This document shows positions 46,739-55,159 of a stretch of 64,000 nt of DNA, piece after piece (positions within the stretch are counted from its first letter, which is position 1; every line of letters begins with the position of its first letter). This stretch comes from Spirulina subsalsa PCC 9445 (GTDB taxonomy: Bacteria > Cyanobacteriota > Cyanobacteriia > Cyanobacteriales > Spirulinaceae): the NCBI RefSeq assembly GCF_000314005.1, contig NZ_JH980292.1, positions 4,066,121-4,130,120 of the forward strand, read 5' to 3'. The translations under genes and the position numbers were made by a program. Under the pieces are notes generated by a model that was not told where the DNA came from, did no database searches, and was given only the letters and a program-made list of their open reading frames with translations.

Positions 46739-47647
46739 ATGGGGGGGTTAGTCTTTTCAGGTGAAGAACAGAACGTGGTCGTAAAACCAGAGTGGTTAAG
46801 AGTAAAAGCCCCCCAATGGCAACGAGTGGGGAGTGTTAAAGAGATTCTGCGGGATTTGGGACTCAATACGGTCTGTGAAGAGGCTTCTTGTCCCAATATC
46901 GGGGAATGTTTCAACGCCGGAACCGCTACTTTTTTGATTATGGGGCCGGCCTGCACTCGCGCTTGTCCCTATTGTGATATTGATTTTGAGAAGAAACCCC
47001 AAGCCTTAGATCCCCTGGAACCCCTCAATTTAGCCGAGGCCGTCAGTCGCTTGCGCTTAAATCATGTGGTGATTACCTCTGTAAATCGGGATGATTTACC
47101 CGATGGGGGGGCAACTCAGTTTAAACGCTGTATTGAGGCTGTGCGGAAGATGTCCCCTCAGACTACCATTGAGGTGTTAATCCCGGATTTTTGCGGTAAC
47201 TGGGAGGCGTTAAAAATTGTCTTAGAGGCCGCTCCGGAGGTGTTAAATCATAATACGGAAACAGTGCCGCGCTTGTATCGTCGGGTACGTCCTCAAGGGG
47301 ATTATGAGCGATCGCGCCAACTCTTACAACTCGTCCGCCAACTCGCCCCCCAAATCTACACCAAATCCGGAATCATGGTGGGATTAGGAGAAACTGACGA
47401 GGAAGTGCGGCAAGTCATGGCCGATTTACGAGCCGTAGACTGTGATATCCTCACCATTGGTCAGTATTTACAACCCACTCAGAAACATTTAGGCGTGCAG
47501 GAGTTTGTCACCCCCGAACAATTCGACGCTTGGCGCGACTATGGCGAAAGCATCGGGTTTTTACAGGTCGTATCCTCCCCCTTAACCCGGAGTTCCTATC
47601 ATGCCGGAGAGGTACAACGCTTGATGAAGCAATATCCCAGAGCTTAA
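46739..47647 (+). CDS. lipA: Lipoyl synthase
   Basis: 302 residues. The auxiliary cluster Cys are in [12 protein letters not shown], the radical-SAM cluster in CTRACPYCD, and the C-terminal RSSYHAGE supplies the conserved Ser ligand. It inserts two sulfurs into octanoyl groups of 2-oxoacid dehydrogenases and glycine cleavage H protein. The ATG at 46739 is the plausible start; GTG codons near 46774 are alternatives. Divergent from tRNA-Pro. Confidence 0.96.
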   Translation: MGGLVFSGEEQNVVVKPEWLRVKAPQWQRVGSVKEILRDLGLNTVCEEASCPNIGECFNAGTATFLIMGPACTRACPYCDIDFEKKPQALDPLEPLNLAEAVSRLRLNHVVITSVNRDDLPDGGATQFKRCIEAVRKMSPQTTIEVLIPDFCGNWEALKIVLEAAPEVLNHNTETVPRLYRRVRPQGDYERSRQLLQLVRQLAPQIYTKSGIMVGLGETDEEVRQVMADLRAVDCDILTIGQYLQPTQKHLGVQEFVTPEQFDAWRDYGESIGFLQVVSSPLTRSSYHAGEVQRLMKQYPRA

Positions 47648-47710
47648 GCGGGTCAGGGTTTGATACAATCGAAGAGTTGTAAACTTTTATGAAGAAAATT
47701 AAACTATCCC

Positions 47711-48205
47711 ATGCTCAGAGTGACATTTGTTGTTGCCTTTTTCGTGATTAGCCTCCTGATTGGGGCGATCGCACCCCCAGCCCAGGCGGCAAGTTCTTCC
47801 TTGATTCGCGCCTTTGATGATGTGGAAATTCAGGCCAAGGAGTTTGGGGGACAAAACTTAGAAAAAGCCGAATTTGCCAACGTAGATTTAGAAGGGGCAA
47901 ATTTTAAAGAGGCCAACCTCAAGGGAGTCACATTCAACAATTGCGACCTCAGCCAAGCCGACCTAACTGGGGTGGATTTTTCTAATGGTATTGCTTATTT
48001 GAGCAATTTCCGAGGCGCAAACCTGAAAAACGCCGTACTGAGTGAAGCCATGATGCTCCGTTCTAAATTCGAGGAGGCCGACATTGAAGGGGCCGATTTT
48101 ACTTATGCGGTTTTAGATAAAGCCCAAGTCCGTAAACTCTGCACCAGAGCCTCTGGGGTGAATCCTATCACGGGAGTAGCCACCCGAGAATCTTTGGGCT
48201 GTTAA
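47711..48205 (+). CDS. Exported pentapeptide-repeat protein
   Basis: 164 residues. A Sec-type signal ([23 protein letters not shown] site) is followed by about 14 pentapeptide A(D/N)LXX units ([20 protein letters not shown] and on) forming a right-handed beta-helix, and a C-terminal part with two Cys. It resembles thylakoid-lumen pentapeptide proteins of plants (TL15/TL17 type), so lumenal location is likely; function unknown. Confidence 0.87.
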   Translation: MLRVTFVVAFFVISLLIGAIAPPAQAASSSLIRAFDDVEIQAKEFGGQNLEKAEFANVDLEGANFKEANLKGVTFNNCDLSQADLTGVDFSNGIAYLSNFRGANLKNAVLSEAMMLRSKFEEADIEGADFTYAVLDKAQVRKLCTRASGVNPITGVATRESLGC

Positions 48206-48384
48206 GGATCTGTGATCAGGACATCCCCCATCCTCCCTTTCCTTACCCCCTCCCGACACCCACCCTAACAGGTACGGTGCGGGCTTTTTAACATTAACCC
48301 CATCCCAGAAACTTATCGAGAAAAAAAACCGTCTGGCTAACTTGGGTTAAGCTGACTTTAGAGGTCTTTCGGGAACTGTTGGGA

Positions 48385-49671
48385 ATGAATGTTCAATCAG
48401 CATTAGCAGCATTAACGGGTGAAAAATTGCCCTTCAGTCTGGATTTATTACCCGATCCAGTCTATGTAGTTGGGGGGGCGGTGCGGGATGCCTTGTTAGG
48501 TCGTCAGTCCCCCTATTTAGATTTGGATTTTATTGTGCCTCAGAAGGCGGTGGAAATTGCGCGGGGTATTGCCCAACAGTGTCGGGCGGGATTTGTGATC
48601 TTAGATCCCGAGCGCAATATTACCCGGTTGGTTTTTGCTCAAGGGACAGTAGACTTTGCCCAACAGGATGGGGAGAGTTTGGAAACCGATCTCAATCGTC
48701 GGGATTTTCGGATGAATGCGATCGCCTATAATCCCCGAACACAAGAGTTAATTGATCCCCTCAAAGGACAGCAGGACATCGAAGAAGGGGTCATTCAGGC
48801 CATTAGTAAACATAACCTCAAAAACGACCCCCTGCGTCTGTTACGCGCTTATCGTCAAGCCGCTCAGTTGAACTTTACCATCAAACCTCATACCCGTTCC
48901 CTCATTCGGAAACTCGCCCCCCATTTAGAACAAGTAGCCGCCGAACGGATTCAACAAGAACTGAACTACTTACTGAATAGTCCCCACAGTCACACCTGGT
49001 TTCAAGCCGCTTGGGATGATCATATCTTGCCCATGATCTTCCCAGACTTGAAAGCGAAACATCTCCAAACCTTAGAACCCATTGAACAAGCCGCTTGGTT
49101 AGTCGGTAAAATTTGGACAGACTTAGACCAGCAACTCCAACAACCCTTTCATCATCAGTCCCTCTCCGGTTTAAGTTTAGCGAAACTGGTTAGTCTCCTG
49201 CCCCAAAAACCCAACACCGCCACCCGTCAACTAGAAAAACTCAAATACTCTCGGGCAGAAATTCGCGCCGCCTCCCTATCTCTGCGTTATCTCCCCCATC
49301 TCCTCAATTTCATTAAACAACCCATGAGCCTAGAGGAGCAATACTTTTTCTTTCAGGAGGTAGGAGATACCTTCCCCATTGTGACCATTTTAGCGATCGC
49401 CCTAGCCGCCCATCAAGACATTATTCGTGAAACCCGCTTTGTCGGCATTATCGCCCCCTTAATCAACGCCTATCTTGATCCCAACAGTTTAGTCGCCCAT
49501 CCCACCCCCCTCATTACAGGCAATGATTTAATTGAACAGCTTTGTCTCTCCCCCTCCCCGCAAATTGGCGAACTCCTAACCCAAATTCAACTCGCCCGCA
49601 TTAAAGGACAAGTACACACCAAAGAAGAAGCCCTCAATTTTGCCCAGCTGTGGCTACGTCGTCAAGCCTAG
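48385..49671 (+). CDS. cca: CCA tRNA nucleotidyltransferase / poly(A) polymerase family
   Basis: 428 residues from ATG 48385 (TTG 48379 is two codons earlier). The nucleotidyltransferase core has YVVGGAVRDALLGR and the catalytic DLDF, followed by NRRDFRMNAIAY and the RLLRAYRQAAQLNF neck. Class II enzymes of this shape add CCA or only part of it; some bacteria split the task. The tRNA-Pro nearby lacks an encoded CCA, so the activity is needed. Confidence 0.92.
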   Translation: MNVQSALAALTGEKLPFSLDLLPDPVYVVGGAVRDALLGRQSPYLDLDFIVPQKAVEIARGIAQQCRAGFVILDPERNITRLVFAQGTVDFAQQDGESLETDLNRRDFRMNAIAYNPRTQELIDPLKGQQDIEEGVIQAISKHNLKNDPLRLLRAYRQAAQLNFTIKPHTRSLIRKLAPHLEQVAAERIQQELNYLLNSPHSHTWFQAAWDDHILPMIFPDLKAKHLQTLEPIEQAAWLVGKIWTDLDQQLQQPFHHQSLSGLSLAKLVSLLPQKPNTATRQLEKLKYSRAEIRAASLSLRYLPHLLNFIKQPMSLEEQYFFFQEVGDTFPIVTILAIALAAHQDIIRETRFVGIIAPLINAYLDPNSLVAHPTPLITGNDLIEQLCLSPSPQIGELLTQIQLARIKGQVHTKEEALNFAQLWLRRQA

Positions 49672-49756
49672 GTTGACCTCTTTAGCCTTCAGACCCTGAT
49701 TGTTTCAGTCTAAAATGGGGAACAATGAGAGTTGTTAGGATTCGAGGGATAACAGC

Positions 49757-50281
49757 ATGGTGTCTAAACATTTAGGATCTAAACTTTGGATAAAGTTCCT
49801 ATTCGGAGGGTTAATCTTGGTCATCCCTCTGTCACTTTTCTATCATGCTCTGAATCCCTTATCGTTCCTACTTGGCAATCCTTCTCATGCCCAACTTTTA
49901 GCCCAGTTACCCCCCAGTTTAATCCAAACAAAATCCCCCAGTTCTGAGTTATTCGAGATGACCGTACAAGAGTTAAAGCCACTGGTTGATCATCAGTCTA
50001 AAAAGTTTGTTCTGCTCGATGTGCGCAATCCAGACGAACATAATTTTGCTAAATTGCGGGATTCTGTTCTCATTCCCTTACCGGAAATTCAACAGGGTTT
50101 CGGGGTAGAAAAATTAAAAAAAGTATTAAATGGTCGTCCTTTAGTCGTATATTGTCGCACCGGAAACCGCTCGGCTGAAGCCTTAGCCATTCTACAAAAA
50201 CATGGCATTCAGGGAACTAATCTTAAGGGCGGAATTTTGGCTTGGAGTCAAGAAATTGATCCATCTGTGCCGCAATATTAG
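49757..50281 (+). CDS. Membrane-anchored rhodanese-domain protein
   Basis: 174 residues. An N-terminal hydrophobic helix (FLFGGLILVIPLSLFYHAL) precedes a single rhodanese domain (about 65-170) with the active-site loop CRTGNRSAEA. Sulfur transfer or sensing in the periplasm or lumen is likely. A good Shine-Dalgarno is not visible; ATG 49757 follows tagg/gagg motifs. Confidence 0.88.
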   Translation: MVSKHLGSKLWIKFLFGGLILVIPLSLFYHALNPLSFLLGNPSHAQLLAQLPPSLIQTKSPSSELFEMTVQELKPLVDHQSKKFVLLDVRNPDEHNFAKLRDSVLIPLPEIQQGFGVEKLKKVLNGRPLVVYCRTGNRSAEALAILQKHGIQGTNLKGGILAWSQEIDPSVPQY

Positions 50282-50343
50282 GGCGCACCATTTTCTAGCA
50301 CGAGACGAGTTCAGGGGGATGTATACCGCTATTTCATATAGCT

Positions 50344-50470
50344 AGGGCTTGCTGTTCACTTCGTGACGCTCCGCGAACGCGAAGCGTTGCGTAGCAATAT
50401 AACTCTACTCTGGATGGGGAACAGGGGGAATCGGAAAAAAGCAAGCCTTTTTGATGATTTATACCTAAAA
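50344..50470. repeat. Dispersed repeat interrupted by another small repeat
   Basis: AGGGCTTGCTG is followed by about 43 bp (ttcacttcgtgacgctccgc ... gaagcgttgcgtagcaa) and then by ATAACTCTACTC, the continuation seen uninterrupted at 6747-6773. The rest (ggaacagggggaatcgg, aaaaagcaagcctttttgatgattta) matches 7999-8170 in part. A small palindromic repeat therefore entered an older copy of the family. Confidence 0.7.
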
Positions 50471-50479
50471 CCTTATTAA

Positions 50480-50683
50480 TTATTCGTAAACTTTACGTCG
50501 CTTGAGTTGCTCAACAGGTATCATCTTTCCTTGTGCAACATTTTGTTTGGCTTTTTCAAAAGAATCCTTAAAACCATTGATTCTCAATAGTTCTTCAGTT
50601 GGATTATTTTCCTCACACAAAAGCATATAGCCAACCCATCTGAGTCGTGCTAAAAAGGCTCGTCTGCAATCCAAATAGGACAA
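50480..50683 (-). CDS. Possible antitoxin or antitoxin fragment
   Basis: 67 residues from a TTG start, no ATG. The C-terminal half (NNPTEELLRINGFKDSFEKA, then KMIPVEQLKRR) resembles the ends of small antitoxins that carry an E-L-L-x-I-x-G-F pattern. The N-terminal half is unlike them and no ribosome site is visible, so this could be the 3' end of a truncated gene. No toxin partner is intact nearby. Confidence 0.4.
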   Translation of the reverse strand: MSYLDCRRAFLARLRWVGYMLLCEENNPTEELLRINGFKDSFEKAKQNVAQGKMIPVEQLKRRKVYE

Positions 50684-50689
50684 TAGCCC

Positions 50690-50890
50690 AGAGTTCGCGT
50701 CTCATTCAGACTAGCTATATTTATCTAGCTTTTTCTTTTTCATATTCATAAAGTATTTTTTTCTGTTCAATGTCCTTTAGATACATATCACATAAAAATT
50801 TAATATGTGATTCCTCTCGATTTTTAATTCTACAAGCGATTACTGTTTATATAGTTTGTTTTCAAATTCATAAGCAAACCTAACAGAGAA
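50690..50890 (-). other. AT-rich coding-like debris
   Basis: On the minus strand, 50725-50845 reads IACRIKNREESHIKFLCDMY and LKDIEQKKILYEYEKEKAR then a stop, and, in another frame just upstream, RFAYEFENKLYKQ. This looks like the broken remains of a gene that followed the damaged antitoxin gene upstream. No family is recognised. Confidence 0.4.
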
Positions 50891-50894
50891 TAAA

Positions 50895-51143
50895 TTATTC
50901 TCTGTCCTTAATTCTCTCCCATAACTCAGAAATCGGTCTAGTTTTACCCTCTTTTACTTCTTGTAAAGCTCGTTTTAAACTAGCTTTAATTCTTGCTACA
51001 GGAGTATCATCTAGATCCGATTCGTTTTCTTCTGGTACCAAAAGAATCACTCTCACTCAACTGGGAGTATCAATCTCTAAGCTATCATCTAATAGCAATT
51101 GTTTTTGATCGTTAAGTGTTGCCATTACATCAAAAGCTTTCAT
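50895..51143 (-). pseudogene. Antitoxin-like gene with an in-frame stop
   Basis: ATG 51143 opens MKAFDVMATLNDQKQLLLDD, continues LEIDTPS, then TGA (51057-51059), and resumes VRVILLVPEENESDLDDTP, VARIKASLKRALQEVKEGKT and RPISELWERI to TAA at 50895. The layout (short beta-strand N-terminus, acidic middle, helix plus RPISELW end) is typical of a cyanobacterial type II antitoxin family. A single TGA at codon 29 breaks it. Confidence 0.7.
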
Positions 51144-51177
51144 GATCTGACCTCAACTCAATTTGAAATTCATCCCC

Positions 51178-51885
51178 TCACAGACTCATCCCCCACCAAG
51201 ACATGAGATAAAAACATAAACCTGCACTGCCCAGCGGCACCGTCAGATTATCTAAACCAAAATTAGAGAAAGATTCTAACACCGTCGCGGCGATCGCAAC
51301 CAATCCCGCAATACCCCACAATATCCCACAATTCCCATACACCGACACCAAAATACACAACGTCACCCCAAAACTCACCCCCAGCATCGTCAGGGAGCCT
51401 TCCCAACTCTTCCCATTCCCCCAAACCCGGTACTTATGTTTCCCCCAACGTTGCCCCACTAAAGCCGCCAATCCATCCCCCCAAGCCATCACCAGCACCC
51501 CAATCACCCCATAATAGGGCAACTGAGGAAAAAAAACCGCCACCAACAAGCCAATACTAATGGCATAGAAAAACGTCCCTAAACTTTGTCGCCCCACACT
51601 ATTTAAACTGGGCAAAATCGGCAAAAAATAGGACACTAAAGCAATGAGAGAAGCCACAAAGGAAGCCCCCAAACCAATCCACGGGGGAACCTGAAGCCAC
51701 CAAGCGAACAAGATCACATTGCCGGAGCCAATATGGACAATTTTCCGCGTAAATTCCGCCGTAGTATGAGAGAGACGGTTTAACCCCTCCGCCGTCACTA
51801 CAATCACCAGTAAATAGCTTGAAACAAGGGCAATGGTAGCGAATTCACCGGGGGGAGATGGGAAGAAAGGCAGCAGAGACGACAC
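51178..51885 (-). CDS. Phytol kinase / dolichol-kinase-like membrane protein (VTE5-type)
   Basis: 235 residues with six or seven hydrophobic helices. Family motifs: EFTRKIVHIGSGNVIL, VLVMAWGDGLAALVGQRWGKHKY, GKSWEGSLTMLG. This CTP-dependent kinase family includes plant VTE5, which phosphorylates phytol released from chlorophyll for tocopherol and chlorophyll re-synthesis. Divergent from the ABA4-like gene, both linked to pigment and prenyl-lipid metabolism. Confidence 0.87.
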   Translation of the reverse strand: MSSLLPFFPSPPGEFATIALVSSYLLVIVVTAEGLNRLSHTTAEFTRKIVHIGSGNVILFAWWLQVPPWIGLGASFVASLIALVSYFLPILPSLNSVGRQSLGTFFYAISIGLLVAVFFPQLPYYGVIGVLVMAWGDGLAALVGQRWGKHKYRVWGNGKSWEGSLTMLGVSFGVTLCILVSVYGNCGILWGIAGLVAIAATVLESFSNFGLDNLTVPLGSAGLCFYLMSWWGMSL

Positions 51886-51967
51886 AAGATAACCCTCACA
51901 TTGGTTTGAGCCTACCGCTAAAATACCAGAAAGACATCATCTTTCTGAATCTACCTTTTGAACAATT

Positions 51968-52426
51968 ATGTGGCTTAACCAACTGTTCGATCTCGCCAAT
52001 CTCTTTGTTTTGCCCTTTTGGGCGTTGATGATTCTCCTCCCTAACTGGAAAATCACCCAAAACGTTATGAGTTCCGTTGTTCCCTTCGTTCCCCTCGCCG
52101 GATTATATATCTACTTTTTCGTTCTTTCTTTAAATCCCGATTCCCTCAACTCCTTTGCCGACACTAGCTTAAGCAATTTAAGCGTACTGTTTGGCAATGA
52201 ACGAGTGATGGCGACGGGATGGGTGCATTATCTGGTGTTTGATCTCTTTGTCGGGCGCTGGATTTATTGGGAAGGACAGAAAACGGGAGTCTGGACTGTC
52301 CATTCCCTGATTTTGTGCCTCTTTGCGGGTCCGATGGGGTTATTGTCGCACCTCACCACCGCAGGATTAGTCAAGGTGTTGGGCAAAAAATCAGCAGAAA
52401 CCCCTGTTGAGTCCACATCGGGTTAA
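51968..52426 (+). CDS. ABA4-like membrane protein (DUF4281)
   Basis: 152 residues, four membrane helices. Motifs WALMILLPNW, GWVHYLVFDLFVGRWIYWEG and FAGPMGLLSH are those of the DUF4281 family. In plants ABA4 is needed for neoxanthin synthesis; cyanobacteria lack neoxanthin, so the bacterial role is open (possibly in carotenoid or membrane chemistry). ATG 51968 fits family starts. Confidence 0.88.
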   Translation: MWLNQLFDLANLFVLPFWALMILLPNWKITQNVMSSVVPFVPLAGLYIYFFVLSLNPDSLNSFADTSLSNLSVLFGNERVMATGWVHYLVFDLFVGRWIYWEGQKTGVWTVHSLILCLFAGPMGLLSHLTTAGLVKVLGKKSAETPVESTSG

Positions 52427-52465
52427 TCCATCCCGCATAATGGGAAAAAGATATTTTGATCGGGA

Positions 52466-52763
52466 GGTGAACTACCCCACCCTGCCGAGGCGGGAGGATG
52501 GAGCTTCCTGATTCAATGGGAAGTGATTTCTATACCGAAATATAGCCAGTCTTATCTTCCCTCCCCAGGCAGAAGTCCTAGTTCCGAAGACCCAAATTTT
52601 CTCTTGCAACACAGCCCTTTTTAGCTTGGTTTTCGCTTTGGGAGTTAGTGGTCAAGATATATTCATGTTAGCATGGATTCGCTGTCGCTCAGTATATTGC
52701 TGGGTTGCTATCCATCCCCTCCCTGCAAGCGAGGAAGGGGAATTCCGCAACATTTTTGTTAAA
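52466..52763 (+). mobile_element. IS200/IS605-type MITE, copy 2
   Basis: 298 bp, beginning GGTGAACTACCCCACCCTGCC and ending GAATTCCGCAACATTTTTGT plus TAAA. It aligns over its length with the inverse of 16532-16774, with about 55 extra bases (gatatattcatgttagcatg and following) near 52662-52720. It carries no gene. It stops only five bases before the gloA start codon, so it separates gloA from its former upstream region. Confidence 0.82.
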
Positions 52764-52768
52764 TCATC

Positions 52769-53197
52769 ATGCGAATGCTACACACTATGATCCGAGTTAG
52801 CAACTTAGAGGAGTCCCTCAAGTTCTACTGTGACATTTTGGGGATGAAACTCCTACGCCAAAAAGATTATCCGGGGGGAGAATTTACCCTAGCTTTTGTG
52901 GGTTATGGGGACGAGTCCGAGAACACGGTGATTGAGTTAACCTATAATTGGGGAACCGATCACTATGATTTAGGCAACGGTTTCGGTCACATTGCCTTGG
53001 GAGTGGATGATATTTACCAAACCTGCGAAACGATTAAAGCGCGGGGGGGGAAAGTTGTTCGGGAACCAGGGCCGATGAAACATGGTTCAACGGTTATTGC
53101 TTTTGTCGAAGATCCTAACGGTTATAAAATCGAGTTGATCCAAATTAGTAGTCAAGGGAAAGGGGCAGAAAAAGAAGTAGCAACAACGGCTCGTTAA
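52769..53197 (+). CDS. gloA: Lactoylglutathione lyase (glyoxalase I)
   Basis: 142 residues. The start MRMLHTMIRVSNLEESLKFY agrees with the family. Metal ligands: His in MLHTMI, Glu in NTVIELTYNW, His in GFGHIAL, Glu in YKIELIQ. It converts the hemithioacetal of methylglyoxal and glutathione. No Shine-Dalgarno precedes the ATG because a MITE ends five bases upstream; expression therefore depends on sequences inside the MITE or on leaderless-like initiation (inference). Confidence 0.94.
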   Translation: MRMLHTMIRVSNLEESLKFYCDILGMKLLRQKDYPGGEFTLAFVGYGDESENTVIELTYNWGTDHYDLGNGFGHIALGVDDIYQTCETIKARGGKVVREPGPMKHGSTVIAFVEDPNGYKIELIQISSQGKGAEKEVATTAR

Positions 53198-53235
53198 TGT
53201 AACGTATTCTGTTGGTCAAGAAGCCTTACCTTTGC

Positions 53236-53300
53236 TGCGCAACGCTGCACGTTCTCTACGAGACGCTACGGGAATCCGTTCGCGTAGCGTCCCGGGGGGA
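53236..53300. repeat. Palindromic repeat cluster (gagacgctacggg ... gcgtagcgtcccg)
   Basis: Contains tgctgcgcaacgctgcacg and an inverted pair GAGACGCTACGGG/GCGTAGCGTCCCG. These resemble the short palindromic sequences common in cyanobacterial intergenic DNA (compare 50355 and 19514). Confidence 0.55.
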
Positions 53301-53604
53301 TGGACAATCTGAATCGAACAATCTTGCTCCATAGATATTGAACCAAACTTGGTAAGACCGATTCAAATTGTTTTCAACTGTTCTCCTTATGACTTGGCTT
53401 AAGTGCGCGTCACGAGGATGCTAAACCCCGCGCTTGAGCGATTTCTCTGTCTCCAATTCCCCGTACTTGAGAACTCAGGAGAGAAACAATCGCAATGGTT
53501 TCTCCGGCAATCGTCATAAATTCTACTTCATAGCCCAAACCTTCTTGATGGACTAAGACAACAGTGCCTATATCGCCGGATTTTAAATCATAGTCCGGTA
53601 AATC

Positions 53605-53760
53605 TACGGGTGAACTACCCCGCCCACAAGGGGACGGGGCTTCCCAACTCAACAGCAACCGCCTCTACGGATGACTTACGCCCCCGCTTTGGTCTTACAT
53701 TGCCTCCTTGGGCAGTATCGCTGGTTCCCAACGATAATATTCGTAAGCCTTCATCTCGAA
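53605..53760 (-). ncRNA. Predicted omega-RNA (reRNA) region of the TnpB element
   Basis: By analogy with characterised TnpB systems the guide RNA scaffold comprises the end of tnpB and the right end of the element, and the guide is read from flanking DNA. Here the guide would be the DNA just beyond 53605 on the minus strand (GATTTACCGGACTATG...). The right-end hairpin supports this; the 5' limit shown is a guess. Confidence 0.5.
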
Positions 53761-54811
53761 TATTGATAGCTGCATTTACGTCTCTGTCCTGTTGGGTTTG
53801 GCAATTGGGGCATTCCCAACTACGAACATCAAGAGGCAGACTATCAATCTGATTGAGGCATACATGACAAGTCTTACTGGACGGGAAAAACCGACCAATT
53901 TCTAGATAGGTTTTCCCGTCTTTTTCAGCCTTGTACTTTAACTGTCTGGTGAATTCTGACCATCCACAATCTGAAATCGCTTTGGCTAGATTGTGGTTTT
54001 TCACCATGTTTTTGACGGCCAGGTCTTCCACAACGATGACTTGGTTTTCGTTCACCAATTGGCGGGAGAGTTTGTGCTGGAAGTCTTTGCGAGTGTTAGC
54101 AATCCGCTCATGCACTCGCGCTACGATACGTTTTGCTTTAGCCCGACGCTTTGAACCCTTCTGTTTACGGGATAACTTTTGCTGCTTGCGTTTCAGGTTT
54201 TTCTCTCTCTTCTTGAGCGGTTTGGGATTATCAAATTTAGAACCATCAGACGTAATGGCAAAATGGGCTAACCCTAGGTCAATCCCAACCGCTTTACCTT
54301 GGCCGCTTATTTCAGGTTTAGGTAGTCCATCGTCAAAAAGCAAAGAGGCGGAGTATTTGCCCGTCCTACTCATGCTGACGGTAACGGTCTTCAGCTTACC
54401 ATCAAAAACACGATGAAATTTTGCTTTGACATCACCGATTTTAGGCAATTTAATCGCTTTATCCAACAACTTGACGTGCTGCGGATACTGGATTGATTGC
54501 TTACCATGCTTGCTCTTGAAGTTGGGATATTGAGCTCTTCCCTCAAAGAAGCTGATAAACGCCCGAGAAAGATTCAGGGATACAGACTGGAGAACTTGGG
54601 AATAACATTGGGCCAACCAAGGAAACTCCTTTTTGAGTGCTGGTAAGCGGTCGTTATACCCCTGTCTTGACAATCCCTTCCCGGTTGCTTTGTAGGTTTC
54701 ATTGTTCAGGTTTAGAGCGTAGTTCCACCACCTAGCACAGCCAAACGCCTTTGACAAGGCTACTTGCTGCTCAGTGGTTGGATAGATTCTGACCTTAACA
54801 ACACTTCTCAT
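53615..54811 (-). CDS. tnpB: TnpB, RNA-guided endonuclease of an IS200/IS605-type element
   Basis: 398 residues, complete. RuvC-type acidic residues are intact: Asp in GIDLGLAHFAI, Glu in VVEDLAVKNM, Asp in QQDRDVNAAINI. The zinc finger CHVC...CPNC and the basic helix with many Lys/Arg (about 200-245) are present. The N-terminal wedge region begins MRSVVKVRIYPT. The last residues (AVAVELGSPVPL) are encoded in the right-end hairpin region. It should cleave DNA at sites matching the guide next to a TAM, helping the element persist. Confidence 0.93.
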   Translation of the reverse strand: MRSVVKVRIYPTTEQQVALSKAFGCARWWNYALNLNNETYKATGKGLSRQGYNDRLPALKKEFPWLAQCYSQVLQSVSLNLSRAFISFFEGRAQYPNFKSKHGKQSIQYPQHVKLLDKAIKLPKIGDVKAKFHRVFDGKLKTVTVSMSRTGKYSASLLFDDGLPKPEISGQGKAVGIDLGLAHFAITSDGSKFDNPKPLKKREKNLKRKQQKLSRKQKGSKRRAKAKRIVARVHERIANTRKDFQHKLSRQLVNENQVIVVEDLAVKNMVKNHNLAKAISDCGWSEFTRQLKYKAEKDGKTYLEIGRFFPSSKTCHVCLNQIDSLPLDVRSWECPNCQTQQDRDVNAAINIRDEGLRILSLGTSDTAQGGNVRPKRGRKSSVEAVAVELGSPVPLWAG

Positions 54812-55159
54812 TCTCCAAGTTTAACACAAAAAGGATTAATGGCAAGACCGATAGATTATTGTCAATCTGCGCGGCATTGAACCGCTTGATTGACTGGCCT
54901 TTCATCCCCACCCACGAGGGGATGGGGAGTTCCCGGCAATCTTTTTAAAACAACTCGGTCTAATTCACTAATCATGGGGTTCAAGATTTTAGGTGAATAA
55001 ATCAAATCGAGCATCTCATCTTTGGCATTGATGTTGCTCTCTCGATTCATTCTTTTTCTTATCAGAGGAGAGTTTTTCAGCCAGCCTTAGATACTGTTGC
55101 GCCCCTTGAATGAGATCGCCCCCATAGACCCTCTGGTGTCTAGAAGAGAAACGAGAACC

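Larger units (their letters stand above)
53605..54939 (-). mobile_element. IS200/IS605-group element carrying tnpB only (about 1.34 kb)
   Basis: The borders are set by the split DUF4926 frame to within one or two bases. On the minus strand the left end, next to host TTTTAAAAAGA, has a hairpin CATCCCC/GGGGATG (54903-54924); the right end has the hairpin CCCCGCCC/GGG-GGGG (53614-53636) and ends near GGGTGAACTACCCC. Subterminal hairpins without inverted repeats or target duplication are the hallmark of this group. No tnpA is present, so movement requires a transposase elsewhere. Confidence 0.85.
53410..55050 (-). pseudogene. DUF4926 gene split by insertion of the TnpB element
   Basis: The N-terminal 37 codons (54940-55050: MNRESNINAKDEMLDLIYSP to ISELDRVVLKR) and the C-terminal 64 codons (53410-53604: DLPDYDLKSGDIGTVVLVHQ, EVEFMTIAGETIAIV to GLASS) join in frame to a normal 101-residue DUF4926-type protein if the 1335 bp between them is removed. 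Excision would restore the gene. Without excision neither part is likely to function. Confidence 0.85.

Noticed and set aside
53605-54939. TnpB element as part of a CRISPR-Cas12-like system
   Set aside because: No repeat-spacer array or adaptation gene nearby; size and subterminal hairpins are those of an IS200/IS605-group element.
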